From: Streptomyces sp. H39-S7
GTDB lineage: Bacteria > Actinomycetota > Actinomycetes > Streptomycetales > Streptomycetaceae
Direction of reading: 5' to 3'
DNA length: 64,000 bases
Assembly: GCF_027158205.1 (NCBI RefSeq)
Contig: NZ_JAPVLU010000016.1
Span: 120,241 to 184,240 of the forward strand
In this document: positions 18,184 to 26,541 of the stretch, one piece after another
Position numbering within the stretch: position 1 is the stretch's first letter
Layout of the letters: the number at the start of each line of letters is the position of its first letter
Translations under genes and position numbers: made by a program
Notes under the pieces: model-generated
What the model was told of the DNA's origin: nothing
Seen by the model: the letters and a program-made list of their open reading frames with translations, nothing else
Database searches by the model: none

Positions 18184-18318
18184 CTACGGGTGGCTGGGAA
18201 TCGTGGTGAGCAGCGGCTTCGGCGAGGTCTTGCCGGCGGGAGATCCGACGAGGGTCATTCCGAACACGCACACGAGAGCAACGGCGAGTCCGATGGCTGC
18301 GGCGATCAGAGCGCGCAC
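18184..18318 (-). CDS. 44-residue membrane peptide (SPW_0924-like)
   Basis: A short gene with a strong GGGAGG seven bases before its GTG. It begins M-R-A-L-I-A-A-A-I-G-L-A-V-A-L, has one hydrophobic helix (about residues 3-24), and ends in S-P-K-P-L-L-T-T-I-P-S-H-P. From memory this pattern is that of the Streptomyces SPW_0924 family of small proteins. It could be a single-pass membrane peptide or a signal-anchored extracellular tail of about 18 residues. It lies between the DUF3068 and transglycosylase genes on the same strand. Confidence 0.75.
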   Translation of the reverse strand: MRALIAAAIGLAVALVCVFGMTLVGSPAGKTSPKPLLTTIPSHP

Positions 18319-18447
18319 GGCGGACCTCCCTGGTGGACGACGGCGTCGGCTGGGCCGGGGCACCGTAGCAATCGGGGGATCAGATGAGAACAGGTTCTAC
18401 CGATCGAATGCGGCCGCCCCTCGAACGAACCCGGCCGGGACGTGAAC

Positions 18448-18482
18448 GAGCCCGGCCCCGCCGTGAAGGCGGGGCCGGGCTC
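18448..18482 (-). terminator. Terminator after the transglycosylase-like gene
   Basis: A 15-bp perfect stem (GAGCCCGGCCCCGCC, 18448-18462, with 18468-18482) and a 5-base loop, 29 bases past the stop codon. Confidence 0.85.
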
Positions 18483-18511
18483 GGGGTGTTCGGTGGCGGA
18501 CGGGCGCCGGG

Positions 18512-19765
18512 TCAGCCGGCCGCGGGCGCCGGGCTCGTCGACGGTGCCGCGCTCGGACTCGCGGCCGCCGTCGTGGGAGTCGGCGTCGGGGACGTGCTGG
18601 GCGTGGGGGTGGGGCAGGAGCCGTCGGTCGGGGTGGGCGTCGGCGTCGGGGTGCCGGTCGGCGTGGGCGACGGCGAGGCGGACCCGCTCGGGGTGGGCGT
18701 CGGCGTCGGGCAGCCCGGGGTGGGGGTTCCGGTCGGCGTGGGCGTCGGCGTCGGCTTGGGCGACGGCGAGGAGGTGGCGCTCGGCGTGGTGGTGGGCGTG
18801 CCGGGGCGGGTGGTCGGCGGGGCCGACGGGACCGTCGCGGACGGCGACGGCGAGGGGGAGCCGGTGACCGTGGGGGACGGGCCGGTGCCCGGCTTCGCCC
18901 CGGGGGTGGCCGGCGGCCGGGACCTGGGGCCGGTGACCGGTGCGCGGCCGCTGTCCGGGACCGCGACGGCCCCCTGCTCCTTGAAGTGCTGGAACCAGGC
19001 CCTGACGGTGTGCAGGTAGTCCTGGGAGTGGTTGTAGCCGAGGATCGCCCGGTCGATGTCCGCGGAGACCGACAGGTCGCGGTTGTCGGCGCACAGGTAG
19101 TGGCCCGCGGCGAGGGCGGCGTCGTAGATGTTGTTCGGGTTCTTCACACCGTCGGCGTTGCCGTCGGCTCCCCAGCTGGCCCAGGTGGAGGGGATGAACT
19201 GCATCGGCCCGACCGCGCGGTCGTGAACGGTGTCCCCGTCGTAGGCGCCGCCGTCGCTGTCCGAGATGTTCGCGAACCCGACACCGTCCAGGACCGGGCC
19301 CAGGATCGGCTTGTACGTGGTGCCCTGCGCGTCGACGGCTCCGCCGCCGGCCTGACCGGATTCGACCTGCCCGATCGCGGCCAGCAGTTCCCAGGGCAGC
19401 CTGCACCCGGCGTCGGAGGTCGCGATGGCCAACTGCGCCCTGCGGTAGGCGTCCAGCACCGTGCCGGGCAGGCCCGTGCCGCCGGTGTCGACGCCGGCGC
19501 CGGTGCCGCCGGTGGGCGTGGGGGCCGAAGTGCCGCCCACGGCCAGGCCGCTGGGGTCCTCGGGCGGCAGGGCGCTGTAGAACGGCGACCCGCCGTCGAT
19601 CTGCGGGCCCGGGGGCGGCTTGGGGACCGCGTTGCGCGCGCGTTCCGCCTGGGCGAAGCCGGGTGCCTGCGAGGCGCTGAGCGCCGCGACCGCCAGTGCG
19701 GCGACCGCCGTGCCTGCCGCGCCGCGGCGGATCGCGCGTATCCGCCGTATGTATCGCGCTGCCAT
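18512..19765 (-). CDS. Secreted lytic transglycosylase-like protein with Pro/Thr/Ser tail
   Basis: A 417-residue exported protein. A signal peptide covers about residues 1-40, ending A-Q-A. A soluble lytic transglycosylase (MltB/SLT-like) domain spans about 100-265; the likely catalytic glutamate is Glu135 in A-A-I-G-Q-V-E-S-G, and A-V-G-P-M-Q-F-I-P-S-T-W and the G-Y-N-H-S segment are typical. The final 140 residues are a low-complexity tail of Pro, Thr and Ser with short P-T-P-T repeats, probably extended and wall-spanning or glycosylated. The ATG at 19765 follows GGGAGGG and is preferred to the upstream in-frame start. It should cleave peptidoglycan. Confidence 0.88.
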   Translation of the reverse strand: MAARYIRRIRAIRRGAAGTAVAALAVAALSASQAPGFAQAERARNAVPKPPPGPQIDGGSPFYSALPPEDPSGLAVGGTSAPTPTGGTGAGVDTGGTGLPGTVLDAYRRAQLAIATSDAGCRLPWELLAAIGQVESGQAGGGAVDAQGTTYKPILGPVLDGVGFANISDSDGGAYDGDTVHDRAVGPMQFIPSTWASWGADGNADGVKNPNNIYDAALAAGHYLCADNRDLSVSADIDRAILGYNHSQDYLHTVRAWFQHFKEQGAVAVPDSGRAPVTGPRSRPPATPGAKPGTGPSPTVTGSPSPSPSATVPSAPPTTRPGTPTTTPSATSSPSPKPTPTPTPTGTPTPGCPTPTPTPSGSASPSPTPTGTPTPTPTPTDGSCPTPTPSTSPTPTPTTAAASPSAAPSTSPAPAAG

Positions 19766-19903
19766 GTCTGCGGTCCCTCCCACATGCGTGATGAGCGCGT
19801 TACCGCGCCGCAACCCCACGGACCCTACGGGAACTCTTGGCGCGCATCCACCGTGCGTCCCTCCGCATACTGGACGGCAGAGATCACTTCACGAGGGGGA
19901 TTG

Positions 19904-20767
19904 ATGCCGTTCACCTTGAGCCACGCGGCAGCGGTACTGCCGGTGCTGCGCCGGAACGGAACCGCTCGCGGGCCGCTGATCACGGCGGCGCTCGTCGCGG
20001 GTTCCTTCTCCCCCGACATGCCGTACTTCGCCGCGTCGGTGGTGTCCGGGGTCTTCCCGTTCGGCCGGGTGACGCACTCGCCGGCCGCGGTCCCGACCCT
20101 CGATCCGCTGATCGCCGCAGGGTTGGTGGGCGGCTGGCTGTTCCTGCGCGATCCGCTGCTGGCCCTGCTGCCCGAGCGGTGGCAGGGGCGGGCCGGGACG
20201 CTGTTCGGCGGGGACCGGAGGCCGTGGTCGGCGCGGGCGGCGGGCTGGTTCTGGCTCTCCGCGACGATCGGTGCGGCCACCCACGTCGGCTGGGACGCCT
20301 TCACCCACCACGGCCGGTGGGGGGTGCGGATGCTGCCGGTGCTGGACACCGTGGTGCACGAGGAGCCGCTGTACCAGTGGCTGCAGTACGGCAGTTCGGC
20401 GGCGGCGCTGCTGGTGCTGGCCGCGTTCACCGTCCGGGCGCTGCGCGCCGCCCCGCAGGGGCCGCCGCCCGCGCGGCTGCCGCGGCTGACGGCCCGCGGG
20501 CGCGGCGGCGCCGTCGCACTGCTGGCCGGCTGCGCGGTGGCCGGCTCGACCGTGCGCCTTCTGCGGGAGTACGCCGTCAGGCCACCGGAGTCCCTGCCGG
20601 AGATGATCCCCACGGCGGCCTTCGGCGCGGGGGCGGGGCTGGCGGGCGGCGCGCTGCTGTACGCGGCCGCCGCCCGCCTGCGCCGCAGGCGGCGCCGTCA
20701 GTGGGCCGCGGACTCCCAGTCCCTGCCGACACCCACCGAGACGTCGAGCGGGGCGCGCAGCGGGTAG
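19904..20767 (+). CDS. DUF4184-family membrane protein
   Basis: A 287-residue protein opening M-P-F-T-L-S-H-A-A-A-V-L-P, the DUF4184 hallmark. Histidine-containing motifs S-F-S-P-D-M-P-Y-F, T-H-S-P, G-A-A-T-H-V-G-W-D-A-F-T-H-H resemble metal-dependent hydrolases of the YdjM/phospholipase-like type, within or next to about five hydrophobic segments. No activity is known. The ATG follows GAGGGGG. Its last 70 bases overlap the 3' end of polA on the opposite strand, so the two C termini are antisense to each other. Confidence 0.85.
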   Translation: MPFTLSHAAAVLPVLRRNGTARGPLITAALVAGSFSPDMPYFAASVVSGVFPFGRVTHSPAAVPTLDPLIAAGLVGGWLFLRDPLLALLPERWQGRAGTLFGGDRRPWSARAAGWFWLSATIGAATHVGWDAFTHHGRWGVRMLPVLDTVVHEEPLYQWLQYGSSAAALLVLAAFTVRALRAAPQGPPPARLPRLTARGRGGAVALLAGCAVAGSTVRLLREYAVRPPESLPEMIPTAAFGAGAGLAGGALLYAAAARLRRRRRRQWAADSQSLPTPTETSSGARSG

Positions 20768-23436
20768 GCGCCGGCCATCTCGCGGCGCACCACCTCCTCC
20801 ACGCGCTCGCGCTCGCCCGGCGCGATCTCCACCACGATTTCGTCGTGCACCTGCAGGAGCATCCGCGAGGTCAGCTTCTCCTCGGTGAGCGCCTCGCCGA
20901 CCCGGAGCATCGCGAGCTTGACGATATCGGCGGCCGAGCCCTGGATCGGCGCGTTCAGCGCCATCCGCTCGGCCATCTCGCGGCGCTGCCGGTTGTCGCT
21001 GTTGAGGTCGGGCAGGTAGCGGCGGCGGCCCAGCAGCGTCTCGGTGTAGCCGGTGCCGCGGGCCTCCTCCACGACGCGCTGCAGATAGTCCCGCACGCCG
21101 CCGAACCGCTCGAAGTACGTCTCCATCAGCGCGCTCGCCTCACCCGGGCTGATGCTCAGCTGCTGCGACAGGCCGAACGCGGACAGCCCGTAGGCCAGCC
21201 CGTACGACATGGCCTTGATCTTGCGCCGCATCTCGGCGTCCACCGCGTCCTTGGGAACGCTGAAGACGTGCGAGCCGACGGTGGTGTGCAGGTCCTCGCC
21301 GGTGTTGAACGCGTCGATCAGGCCCGCGTCCTCCGACAGGTGGGCCATCACCCGCAGTTCGATCTGGCTGTAGTCCGCCGTCAGCAGCGACTCGAAGCCC
21401 TCGCCGACGACGAAGCCCCGCCGGATCTCGCGCCCCTCGTCGGTACGGACCGGCACGTTCTGCAGGTTGGGGTCGGTGGACGACAGCCGGCCGGTGGCGG
21501 CCACGGTCTGGCTGAACGAGGTGTGGATCCGTCCGTCCGGCGAGATCGTCTTGATCAGGCCCTCGACCGTCACCCGCAGCTTGGCCTGCTCCCGGTGGCG
21601 CAGCATGATCACCGGCAGCTCGTGGTCGGTCTGCGCGGCCAGCCACGCCAGCGCGTCGGCGTCCGTGGTGAACCCGGTCTTGGTCTTCTTCGTCTTCGGC
21701 AGGCCCAGCTCCCCGAACAGCACCTCCTGGAGCTGCTTGGGCGAACCGAGGTTGAACTCGTGCCCCACCGCGGTGTGCGCCTCGGCCACCGCCTGCTGCA
21801 CGGCGTCGGCGAAGCGCTGCTCCAGCCGCTCCAGGTGGGCGCGGTCGGCCGCGATCCCGGACCGCTCCATCCGGGCGAGCAGCGCCGACGTCGGCAGCTC
21901 CACGTCCCGCAGCAGTCCCGTCGCGCCGTCCTGCTCCAGCCGGCCGATGAACGCGGCACCGAGGTCCAGGACCGTGCGCGCCTGCACCATCAGCGCGTCG
22001 AGCGCGGCGGAGTCCTCTTCCTCCTCGCCGAACGCCAGCTGCCCGCTCACGGCGCCGGGCGGTGCCAGCTCACGGCCCAGGTACTCCACCGACAGCACGT
22101 CCAGGGCGAAGGAGCGGCGGCCGGGCCTGATCAGGTAGGCGGCGAGCGCGGTGTCCATGCTGACGCCGGCCACCGTCCAGCCGTGCTCGGCGAAGACCCG
22201 CATCACGTTCTTCGCGTTGTGCAGCACCTTGGGGCGGGCGGGGTCCGCGATCCACGCCGCGAACACCTTCTCGTCCGCCTCGTCCAGCCGCACCGGGTCG
22301 AACCACAGCGCCGGCCCCTCGGCCCCGGCCAGCGCGACCTGGGTGACGGTGCCGCTGCCCAGCGACCACGTGTCGACGGTGGCCATGCCGAGCGGTTCGG
22401 CGGCGTGCCCCTCCAGCCACTCGCGCAGACCGCCGTCGACGAGCTGCGCACCCTCCACGGCGACGCCCTCGGCGACCTGGGCCTCTTCCTCCTTGGCACC
22501 CGGATCCGCCGCGAACAGCCGGTCGCGGAAGTTCTGGTTACGGAACTCCAGGGTCTCCAGCACGATGTTCAGCGCGTCACGGTCGTACGCCGCGCGCTCC
22601 AGCTCCACCGGGCCGCACGGCAGCTCGACGTCGCGCACCATCTCCGTCAGCTTGCGGTTGAGCTTGACCGCGTCCAGGTGCGCGCGCAGGTTCTCCCCCG
22701 CCTTGCCCTTGACCTCGTCCGCCCGCTCCATCAGCGCCGCGAACGACCCGAACTGGGTGATCCACTTGGTGGCGGTCTTCTCCCCCACGCCGGGAATGCC
22801 GGGCAGGTTGTCCGACGGGTCGCCGCGCAGCGCCGCGAAGTCCGGGTACTGCGACGGCGACAGGCCGTACTTCTCCTCGACCTTCGCCGGCGTGAACCGG
22901 GTCAGCTCCGAGACGCCCTTCGTCGGGTACAGCACCGTCGTGTGCTCGCTGACGAGCTGGAACGCGTCCCGGTCACCGGTCACGATGAGGACGTCGAACC
23001 CCGCGGCCTCCGCCTGCGTGGCCAGCGTGGCGATGATGTCGTCCGCCTCGTACCGCTCCACCGCGAACCGCTTGACGCCCATCGCGTCCAGCAGCTCGCC
23101 GATCAGCTCCACCTGGCTGCGGAACTCGTCGGGAGTCTTGGAACGGGTCGCCTTGTACTCCGGGAACTCGTCGAACCGCCACGTCTTGCGCGAGACGTCG
23201 AAGGCGACGGCCAGATGCGTCGGCTTCTCGTCACGCAGCGTGTTCGCCAGCATAGACGTGAAGCCGTACACGGCGTTCGTCGGCTGGCCGGTGGCGGTGT
23301 TGAAGTTCTCCACCGGCAGGGCGTAGAACGCCCGGTACGCCAGGGAGTGCCCGTCGAGCAGGAGCAGCCGGGGCCGTCCCCCCGCCGCGGGTGCCGTGCC
23401 GGTCGCTTCGCTCGTCTTCGATGCCTTTGCTGCCAC
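20698..23436 (-). CDS. polA: DNA polymerase I
   Basis: A 912-residue family A polymerase. The N-terminal 5' nuclease domain (about residues 20-300) has D-G-H-S-L-A-Y-R-A-F, E-A-D-D-I-I-A and T-G-D-R-D metal-site motifs. The 3'-5' exonuclease-like middle reads V-D-T-W-S where active enzymes have D-x-E, and lacks the second aspartate, so proofreading is probably absent. The polymerase domain is intact: D-Y-S-Q-I-E-L-R, R-R-K-I-K-A-M-S-Y-G and V-H-D-E. The GTG at 23436 matches family length; a GTG at 23460 is possible. It is divergent from the FdhF/YdeP gene. Confidence 0.96.
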   Translation of the reverse strand: MAAKASKTSEATGTAPAAGGRPRLLLLDGHSLAYRAFYALPVENFNTATGQPTNAVYGFTSMLANTLRDEKPTHLAVAFDVSRKTWRFDEFPEYKATRSKTPDEFRSQVELIGELLDAMGVKRFAVERYEADDIIATLATQAEAAGFDVLIVTGDRDAFQLVSEHTTVLYPTKGVSELTRFTPAKVEEKYGLSPSQYPDFAALRGDPSDNLPGIPGVGEKTATKWITQFGSFAALMERADEVKGKAGENLRAHLDAVKLNRKLTEMVRDVELPCGPVELERAAYDRDALNIVLETLEFRNQNFRDRLFAADPGAKEEEAQVAEGVAVEGAQLVDGGLREWLEGHAAEPLGMATVDTWSLGSGTVTQVALAGAEGPALWFDPVRLDEADEKVFAAWIADPARPKVLHNAKNVMRVFAEHGWTVAGVSMDTALAAYLIRPGRRSFALDVLSVEYLGRELAPPGAVSGQLAFGEEEEDSAALDALMVQARTVLDLGAAFIGRLEQDGATGLLRDVELPTSALLARMERSGIAADRAHLERLEQRFADAVQQAVAEAHTAVGHEFNLGSPKQLQEVLFGELGLPKTKKTKTGFTTDADALAWLAAQTDHELPVIMLRHREQAKLRVTVEGLIKTISPDGRIHTSFSQTVAATGRLSSTDPNLQNVPVRTDEGREIRRGFVVGEGFESLLTADYSQIELRVMAHLSEDAGLIDAFNTGEDLHTTVGSHVFSVPKDAVDAEMRRKIKAMSYGLAYGLSAFGLSQQLSISPGEASALMETYFERFGGVRDYLQRVVEEARGTGYTETLLGRRRYLPDLNSDNRQRREMAERMALNAPIQGSAADIVKLAMLRVGEALTEEKLTSRMLLQVHDEIVVEIAPGERERVEEVVRREMAGAYPLRAPLDVSVGVGRDWESAAH

Positions 23437-23540
23437 GTCCTCGATACTCCCACGCCCCACTGACAAGCCCCGCCAACGCCCGGCACCGGACCCGCGACGC
23501 GCCTGAGCGGGTGACCGTGCGGCGTGGCAGGATCGGACAC

Positions 23541-25829
23541 ATGGCAGCGAAACCCCCCGCGGGCGACCCCGTACAGGACGCACCCGACGTCACAGCGCCG
23601 CAGCACTCCGCCGCGGGCCTGCCCGCGGTCGCGCACACCCTGAAGATGGCCCAGCAGCAGATGGGGGTGCGCCGCACCGCGCTCACCCTGCTCAAGGTCA
23701 ACCAGAAGGACGGCTTCGACTGCCCCGGCTGCGCCTGGCCCGAGCCCGAGCACCGCCACAAGGCCGAGTTCTGCGAGAACGGCGCCAAGGCCGTCGCCGA
23801 GGAGGCGACGCTGCGCCGGGTCACGCCCGACTTCTTCGCCGGGCACCCGGTCTCCGACCTGGCACGGCGGAGCGGCTACTGGCTGGGCCAGCAGGGCCGC
23901 CTCACCCAGCCCATGTACCTGGCCGAGGGCGCCGACCACTACGTGCCGGTGCCCTGGGAGCGGGCCTTCGACATCGTCGCCGAGGAGCTGCGCGCGCTCA
24001 CGTCGCCCGACCAGGCGGTGTTCTACACCTCGGGTCGCACCAGCAACGAGGCCGCCTTCCTCTACCAGCTCTTCGCCCGCCGGCTGGGCACCAACAACCT
24101 GCCGGACTGCTCGAACATGTGCCACGAATCCTCGGGCTCCGCGCTCACCGAGACCATCGGCGTCGGCAAGGGCAGCGTGCTCCTGGAGGACCTGTACCGC
24201 GCCGACCTGATCATCGTCGCCGGGCAGAACCCGGGCACCAACCACCCCCGGATGCTCTCCGCCCTGGAGAAGGCCAAGCAGCGGGGCGCGAAGATCGTCA
24301 CCGTCAACCCGCTGCCCGAAGCGGGCCTGGAGCGCTTCAAGAACCCGCAGAACGCCCGCGGCCTCGCCGGCCCCGGCACCGCGCTGACCGACCTGTTCCT
24401 GCAGATCCGGCTCGGCGGGGACCAGGCACTCTTCCGTGCCCTGAACCGGCTGATCGTCGAAGCCGGCGCCGTCGACCGCCCCTTCATCGACGAGCACACG
24501 CACGGCTACGAGGACTTCGCGGCCGCCGCGCGCACCACCGACTGGGACGAGGTGCTGCGCGCCACCGGCCTGGAGCGCGCCGAGATCGACCGGCTGCTCG
24601 CGATGGTCCTGGACGCGAAGAGCGTCGTCGTGTGCTGGGCGATGGGCCTGACCCAGCACAAGCACGCCGTCCCCACCATCAAGGAAGTCGTCAACTTCCT
24701 GCTGCTGCGCGGCAACATCGGCCGCCCCGGCGCCGGCGTGTGCCCGGTGCGCGGCCACAGCAACGTGCAGGGCGACCGCACCATGGGCATCTTCGAACGC
24801 CCCGCCCCCGCCTTTCTCGACGCGCTGGAGAAGGAGTTCGGCTTCGCGCCGCCGCGCGAGCACGGCCTCGACGTCGTCCGTGCCATCCGCGCGCTGCGCG
24901 ACGGCACGGCGAAGGTCTTCTTCGCCATGGGCGGCAACTTCGTGGCCGCCTCCCCCGACACCCTCGTCACCGAATCCGCCATGCGCAACGCGGCCCTGAC
25001 CGTGCACGTGTCCACGAAGCTCAACCGCTCGCACGTCATCACCGGATCGCGCGCCCTGATCCTGCCCACCCTGGGCCGCACCGAGAAGGACATCCAGGCG
25101 GGCGGCGAGCAGTTCGTCACCGTCGAGGACTCCATGGGCATGGTGCACGCCTCGCACGGCTCCCTGCGGCCCGCCTCCCCGCACCTGCTGTCGGAGACCG
25201 CGATCGTCTGCCGGCTCGCCCGCGCCACCTTCGGCCACGACACCGCCGTCCCGTGGGCCGCCCTCGAAGCCGACTACGACCTGGTGCGCGACCGGATCTC
25301 CCGCGTCGTGCCCGGCTTCGACGGCTTCAACACCAAGGTCCGCCACCCCGGCGGTTTCACCCTGCCGCACGCCCCGCGCGACACCCGCACCTTCCCCACC
25401 GCCAACGGCAAGGCCAACTTCACCACCTCACCGGTCGAGTACCCGGCCCTGCCCGAAGGCCGGCTGCTGCTGCAGACGCTGCGCTCGCACGACCAGTACA
25501 ACACCACGATCTACGGGCTCGACGACCGCTACCGGGGCATCAAGGGCGGCCGCCGCGTCGTCATGGTCAACCCCGCCGACGCGGACGCCCTCGGGCTTCC
25601 CGACGGCTCCTACGCCGACCTCGTCGGCGAGTGGACCGACGGCACGGAACGCCGCGCCGACGGCTTCCGCGTCGTGCACTACCCCACCCCGCGCGGCTGC
25701 GCCGCCGCCTACTACCCCGAGACGAACGTCCTGGTTCCGCTCGACCACACCGCGGACACCAGCAACACCCCGGCGTCGAAGTCGGTGGTCGTACGCCTGG
25801 AGCGGACGGCCCCGGTGCACGGATCGTGA
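23541..25829 (+). CDS. FdhF/YdeP-family molybdopterin oxidoreductase
   Basis: A 762-residue protein of the molybdopterin oxidoreductase superfamily, closest in type to FdhF/YdeP. A C-P-G-C-A-W motif at Cys61/Cys64 lies in the N-terminal region, the metal-site region reads S-N-M-C-H-E-S-S-G, and G-Q-N-P-G-T-N-H-P and G-R-T-E-K-D-I-Q belong to cofactor-binding segments. There is no Tat signal, so it should be cytoplasmic. E. coli YdeP is linked to acid resistance, but the reaction is not known and formate dehydrogenase activity cannot be assumed. No FdhD or electron-transfer subunit is adjacent. The ATG at 23541 gives family length. Confidence 0.85.
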   Translation: MAAKPPAGDPVQDAPDVTAPQHSAAGLPAVAHTLKMAQQQMGVRRTALTLLKVNQKDGFDCPGCAWPEPEHRHKAEFCENGAKAVAEEATLRRVTPDFFAGHPVSDLARRSGYWLGQQGRLTQPMYLAEGADHYVPVPWERAFDIVAEELRALTSPDQAVFYTSGRTSNEAAFLYQLFARRLGTNNLPDCSNMCHESSGSALTETIGVGKGSVLLEDLYRADLIIVAGQNPGTNHPRMLSALEKAKQRGAKIVTVNPLPEAGLERFKNPQNARGLAGPGTALTDLFLQIRLGGDQALFRALNRLIVEAGAVDRPFIDEHTHGYEDFAAAARTTDWDEVLRATGLERAEIDRLLAMVLDAKSVVVCWAMGLTQHKHAVPTIKEVVNFLLLRGNIGRPGAGVCPVRGHSNVQGDRTMGIFERPAPAFLDALEKEFGFAPPREHGLDVVRAIRALRDGTAKVFFAMGGNFVAASPDTLVTESAMRNAALTVHVSTKLNRSHVITGSRALILPTLGRTEKDIQAGGEQFVTVEDSMGMVHASHGSLRPASPHLLSETAIVCRLARATFGHDTAVPWAALEADYDLVRDRISRVVPGFDGFNTKVRHPGGFTLPHAPRDTRTFPTANGKANFTTSPVEYPALPEGRLLLQTLRSHDQYNTTIYGLDDRYRGIKGGRRVVMVNPADADALGLPDGSYADLVGEWTDGTERRADGFRVVHYPTPRGCAAAYYPETNVLVPLDHTADTSNTPASKSVVVRLERTAPVHGS

Positions 25830-25904
25830 CTACCGTCAGGTAGAAAGCTGACCAGTACACCGATTACCGACCCCCACCGAACGATGACGATCGGAGCCGG
25901 CCGC

Positions 25905-26378
25905 ATGGGCGAGCAGACGAGCACGCAGTTCCCACAGGAGATCCTGGCGCAGTGGTCCGGCCTCGGCCTCGACCTGCCCGCCCTGTTCTCGGCCGGCCAC
26001 CTCGGCGACCGCATGAGCATCCGGATCACCGAGGCCTCCCCCGACCGCGTCGTCGGCGTCATGCCCGTCGAGGGCAACACCCAGCCCTACGGCCTGCTGC
26101 ACGGCGGCGCCTCCGCCGTCCTCGCCGAGACGCTCGGATCCGTCGGCGCGATGCTGCACGGCGGCCCCGGCAAGCTCGCCGTCGGCGTGGACCTCAACGC
26201 CACGCACCACCGCGGCATCCGCTCCGGCAACGTCACCGGCGTCGCCACCCCCGTCCACCGCGGCCGCTCCTCGGCCACCTACGAGGTCGTCATCACCGAC
26301 GAGGACGACAAGCGCGTCTGTACCGCCCGCCTCACCTGCATGCTGCGCCCCTCAGGCCCCGGGGCCACCACGGTCTGA
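25905..26378 (+). CDS. PaaI-type hotdog thioesterase
   Basis: A 157-residue single hotdog domain. The motif Y-G-L-L-H-G-G-A-S-A-V-L-A-E-T is the PaaI/YbgC-like active site, with the glutamate and His-Gly-Gly as catalytic elements; G-V-D-L-N-A-T-H-H-R-G-I-R-S-G and the final T-A-R-L-T-C segment complete the fold. It should hydrolyse an acyl-CoA thioester of unknown chain. The ATG at 25905 has GGAG upstream; an ATG at 25884 lacks a ribosome site. It sits 75 bases after the oxidoreductase gene and may be co-transcribed. A terminator follows. Confidence 0.92.
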   Translation: MGEQTSTQFPQEILAQWSGLGLDLPALFSAGHLGDRMSIRITEASPDRVVGVMPVEGNTQPYGLLHGGASAVLAETLGSVGAMLHGGPGKLAVGVDLNATHHRGIRSGNVTGVATPVHRGRSSATYEVVITDEDDKRVCTARLTCMLRPSGPGATTV

Positions 26379-26386
26379 CCGACCGG

Positions 26387-26417
26387 CCGGGCCCGCACCG
26401 TTGTCGCGCGGGCCCGG
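26387..26417 (+). terminator. Terminator after the thioesterase gene
   Basis: A 10-bp GC stem (CCGGGCCCGC, 26387-26396, with 26408-26417) closes an 11-base loop that contains the -35 element of the next promoter. Confidence 0.6.
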
Positions 26418-26429
26418 AGGCCCTAGCGT
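26401..26429 (+). promoter_or_regulatory. Promoter for the 26.5-kb gene pair
   Basis: TTGTCG (26401-26406), 17 bases, and TAGCGT (26424-26429) form a plausible housekeeping promoter. It overlaps the preceding terminator, with the -35 box in the hairpin loop. Transcription would start near 26436, just before the short leader frame. Confidence 0.55.
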
Positions 26430-26448
26430 TTTCGGCAGGGGGGCGGCC

Positions 26449-26541
26449 ATGGCGGCAGCAGGGATCCGGCACGCGCGGCGCCGGCGCGCGCCCGCCCGCG
26501 CCCTCGGACCGCCCGAACGCACCGGGATCGGGGCCCGATGA
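26449..26541 (+). CDS. Possible 30-residue leader ORF
   Basis: A short frame begins with ATG after GGGGGGCGGCC and encodes 30 residues, mostly Ala, Arg and Pro, starting M-A-A-A-G-I-R-H-A-R-R-R-R. Its TGA overlaps the next gene's ATG (ATGA), the classic arrangement for translational coupling. It follows the proposed promoter by about 20 bases. It may be a translated leader rather than a functional protein. Confidence 0.35.
   Translation: MAAAGIRHARRRRAPARALGPPERTGIGAR

Noticed and set aside
18590..18800. A repeat-like GTGGGCGTCGGC tract that might suggest a tandem or CRISPR-type repeat
   Set aside because: It codes for the Pro/Thr/Ser tail of the secreted transglycosylase-like protein; the repeats are short codon repeats without spacers.
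18986..20767. A 593-codon frame running into the DUF4184 gene
   Set aside because: Its first 306 codons are antisense to the transglycosylase gene or noncoding; the ATG at 19904 has a strong ribosome site and gives the family start.
19837..23463. A 1208-codon plus-strand frame opposite polA
   Set aside because: It is a GC-driven shadow of polA: the amino acid make-up is Arg/Gly/Val/His rich without motifs, and polA on the other strand is certain.
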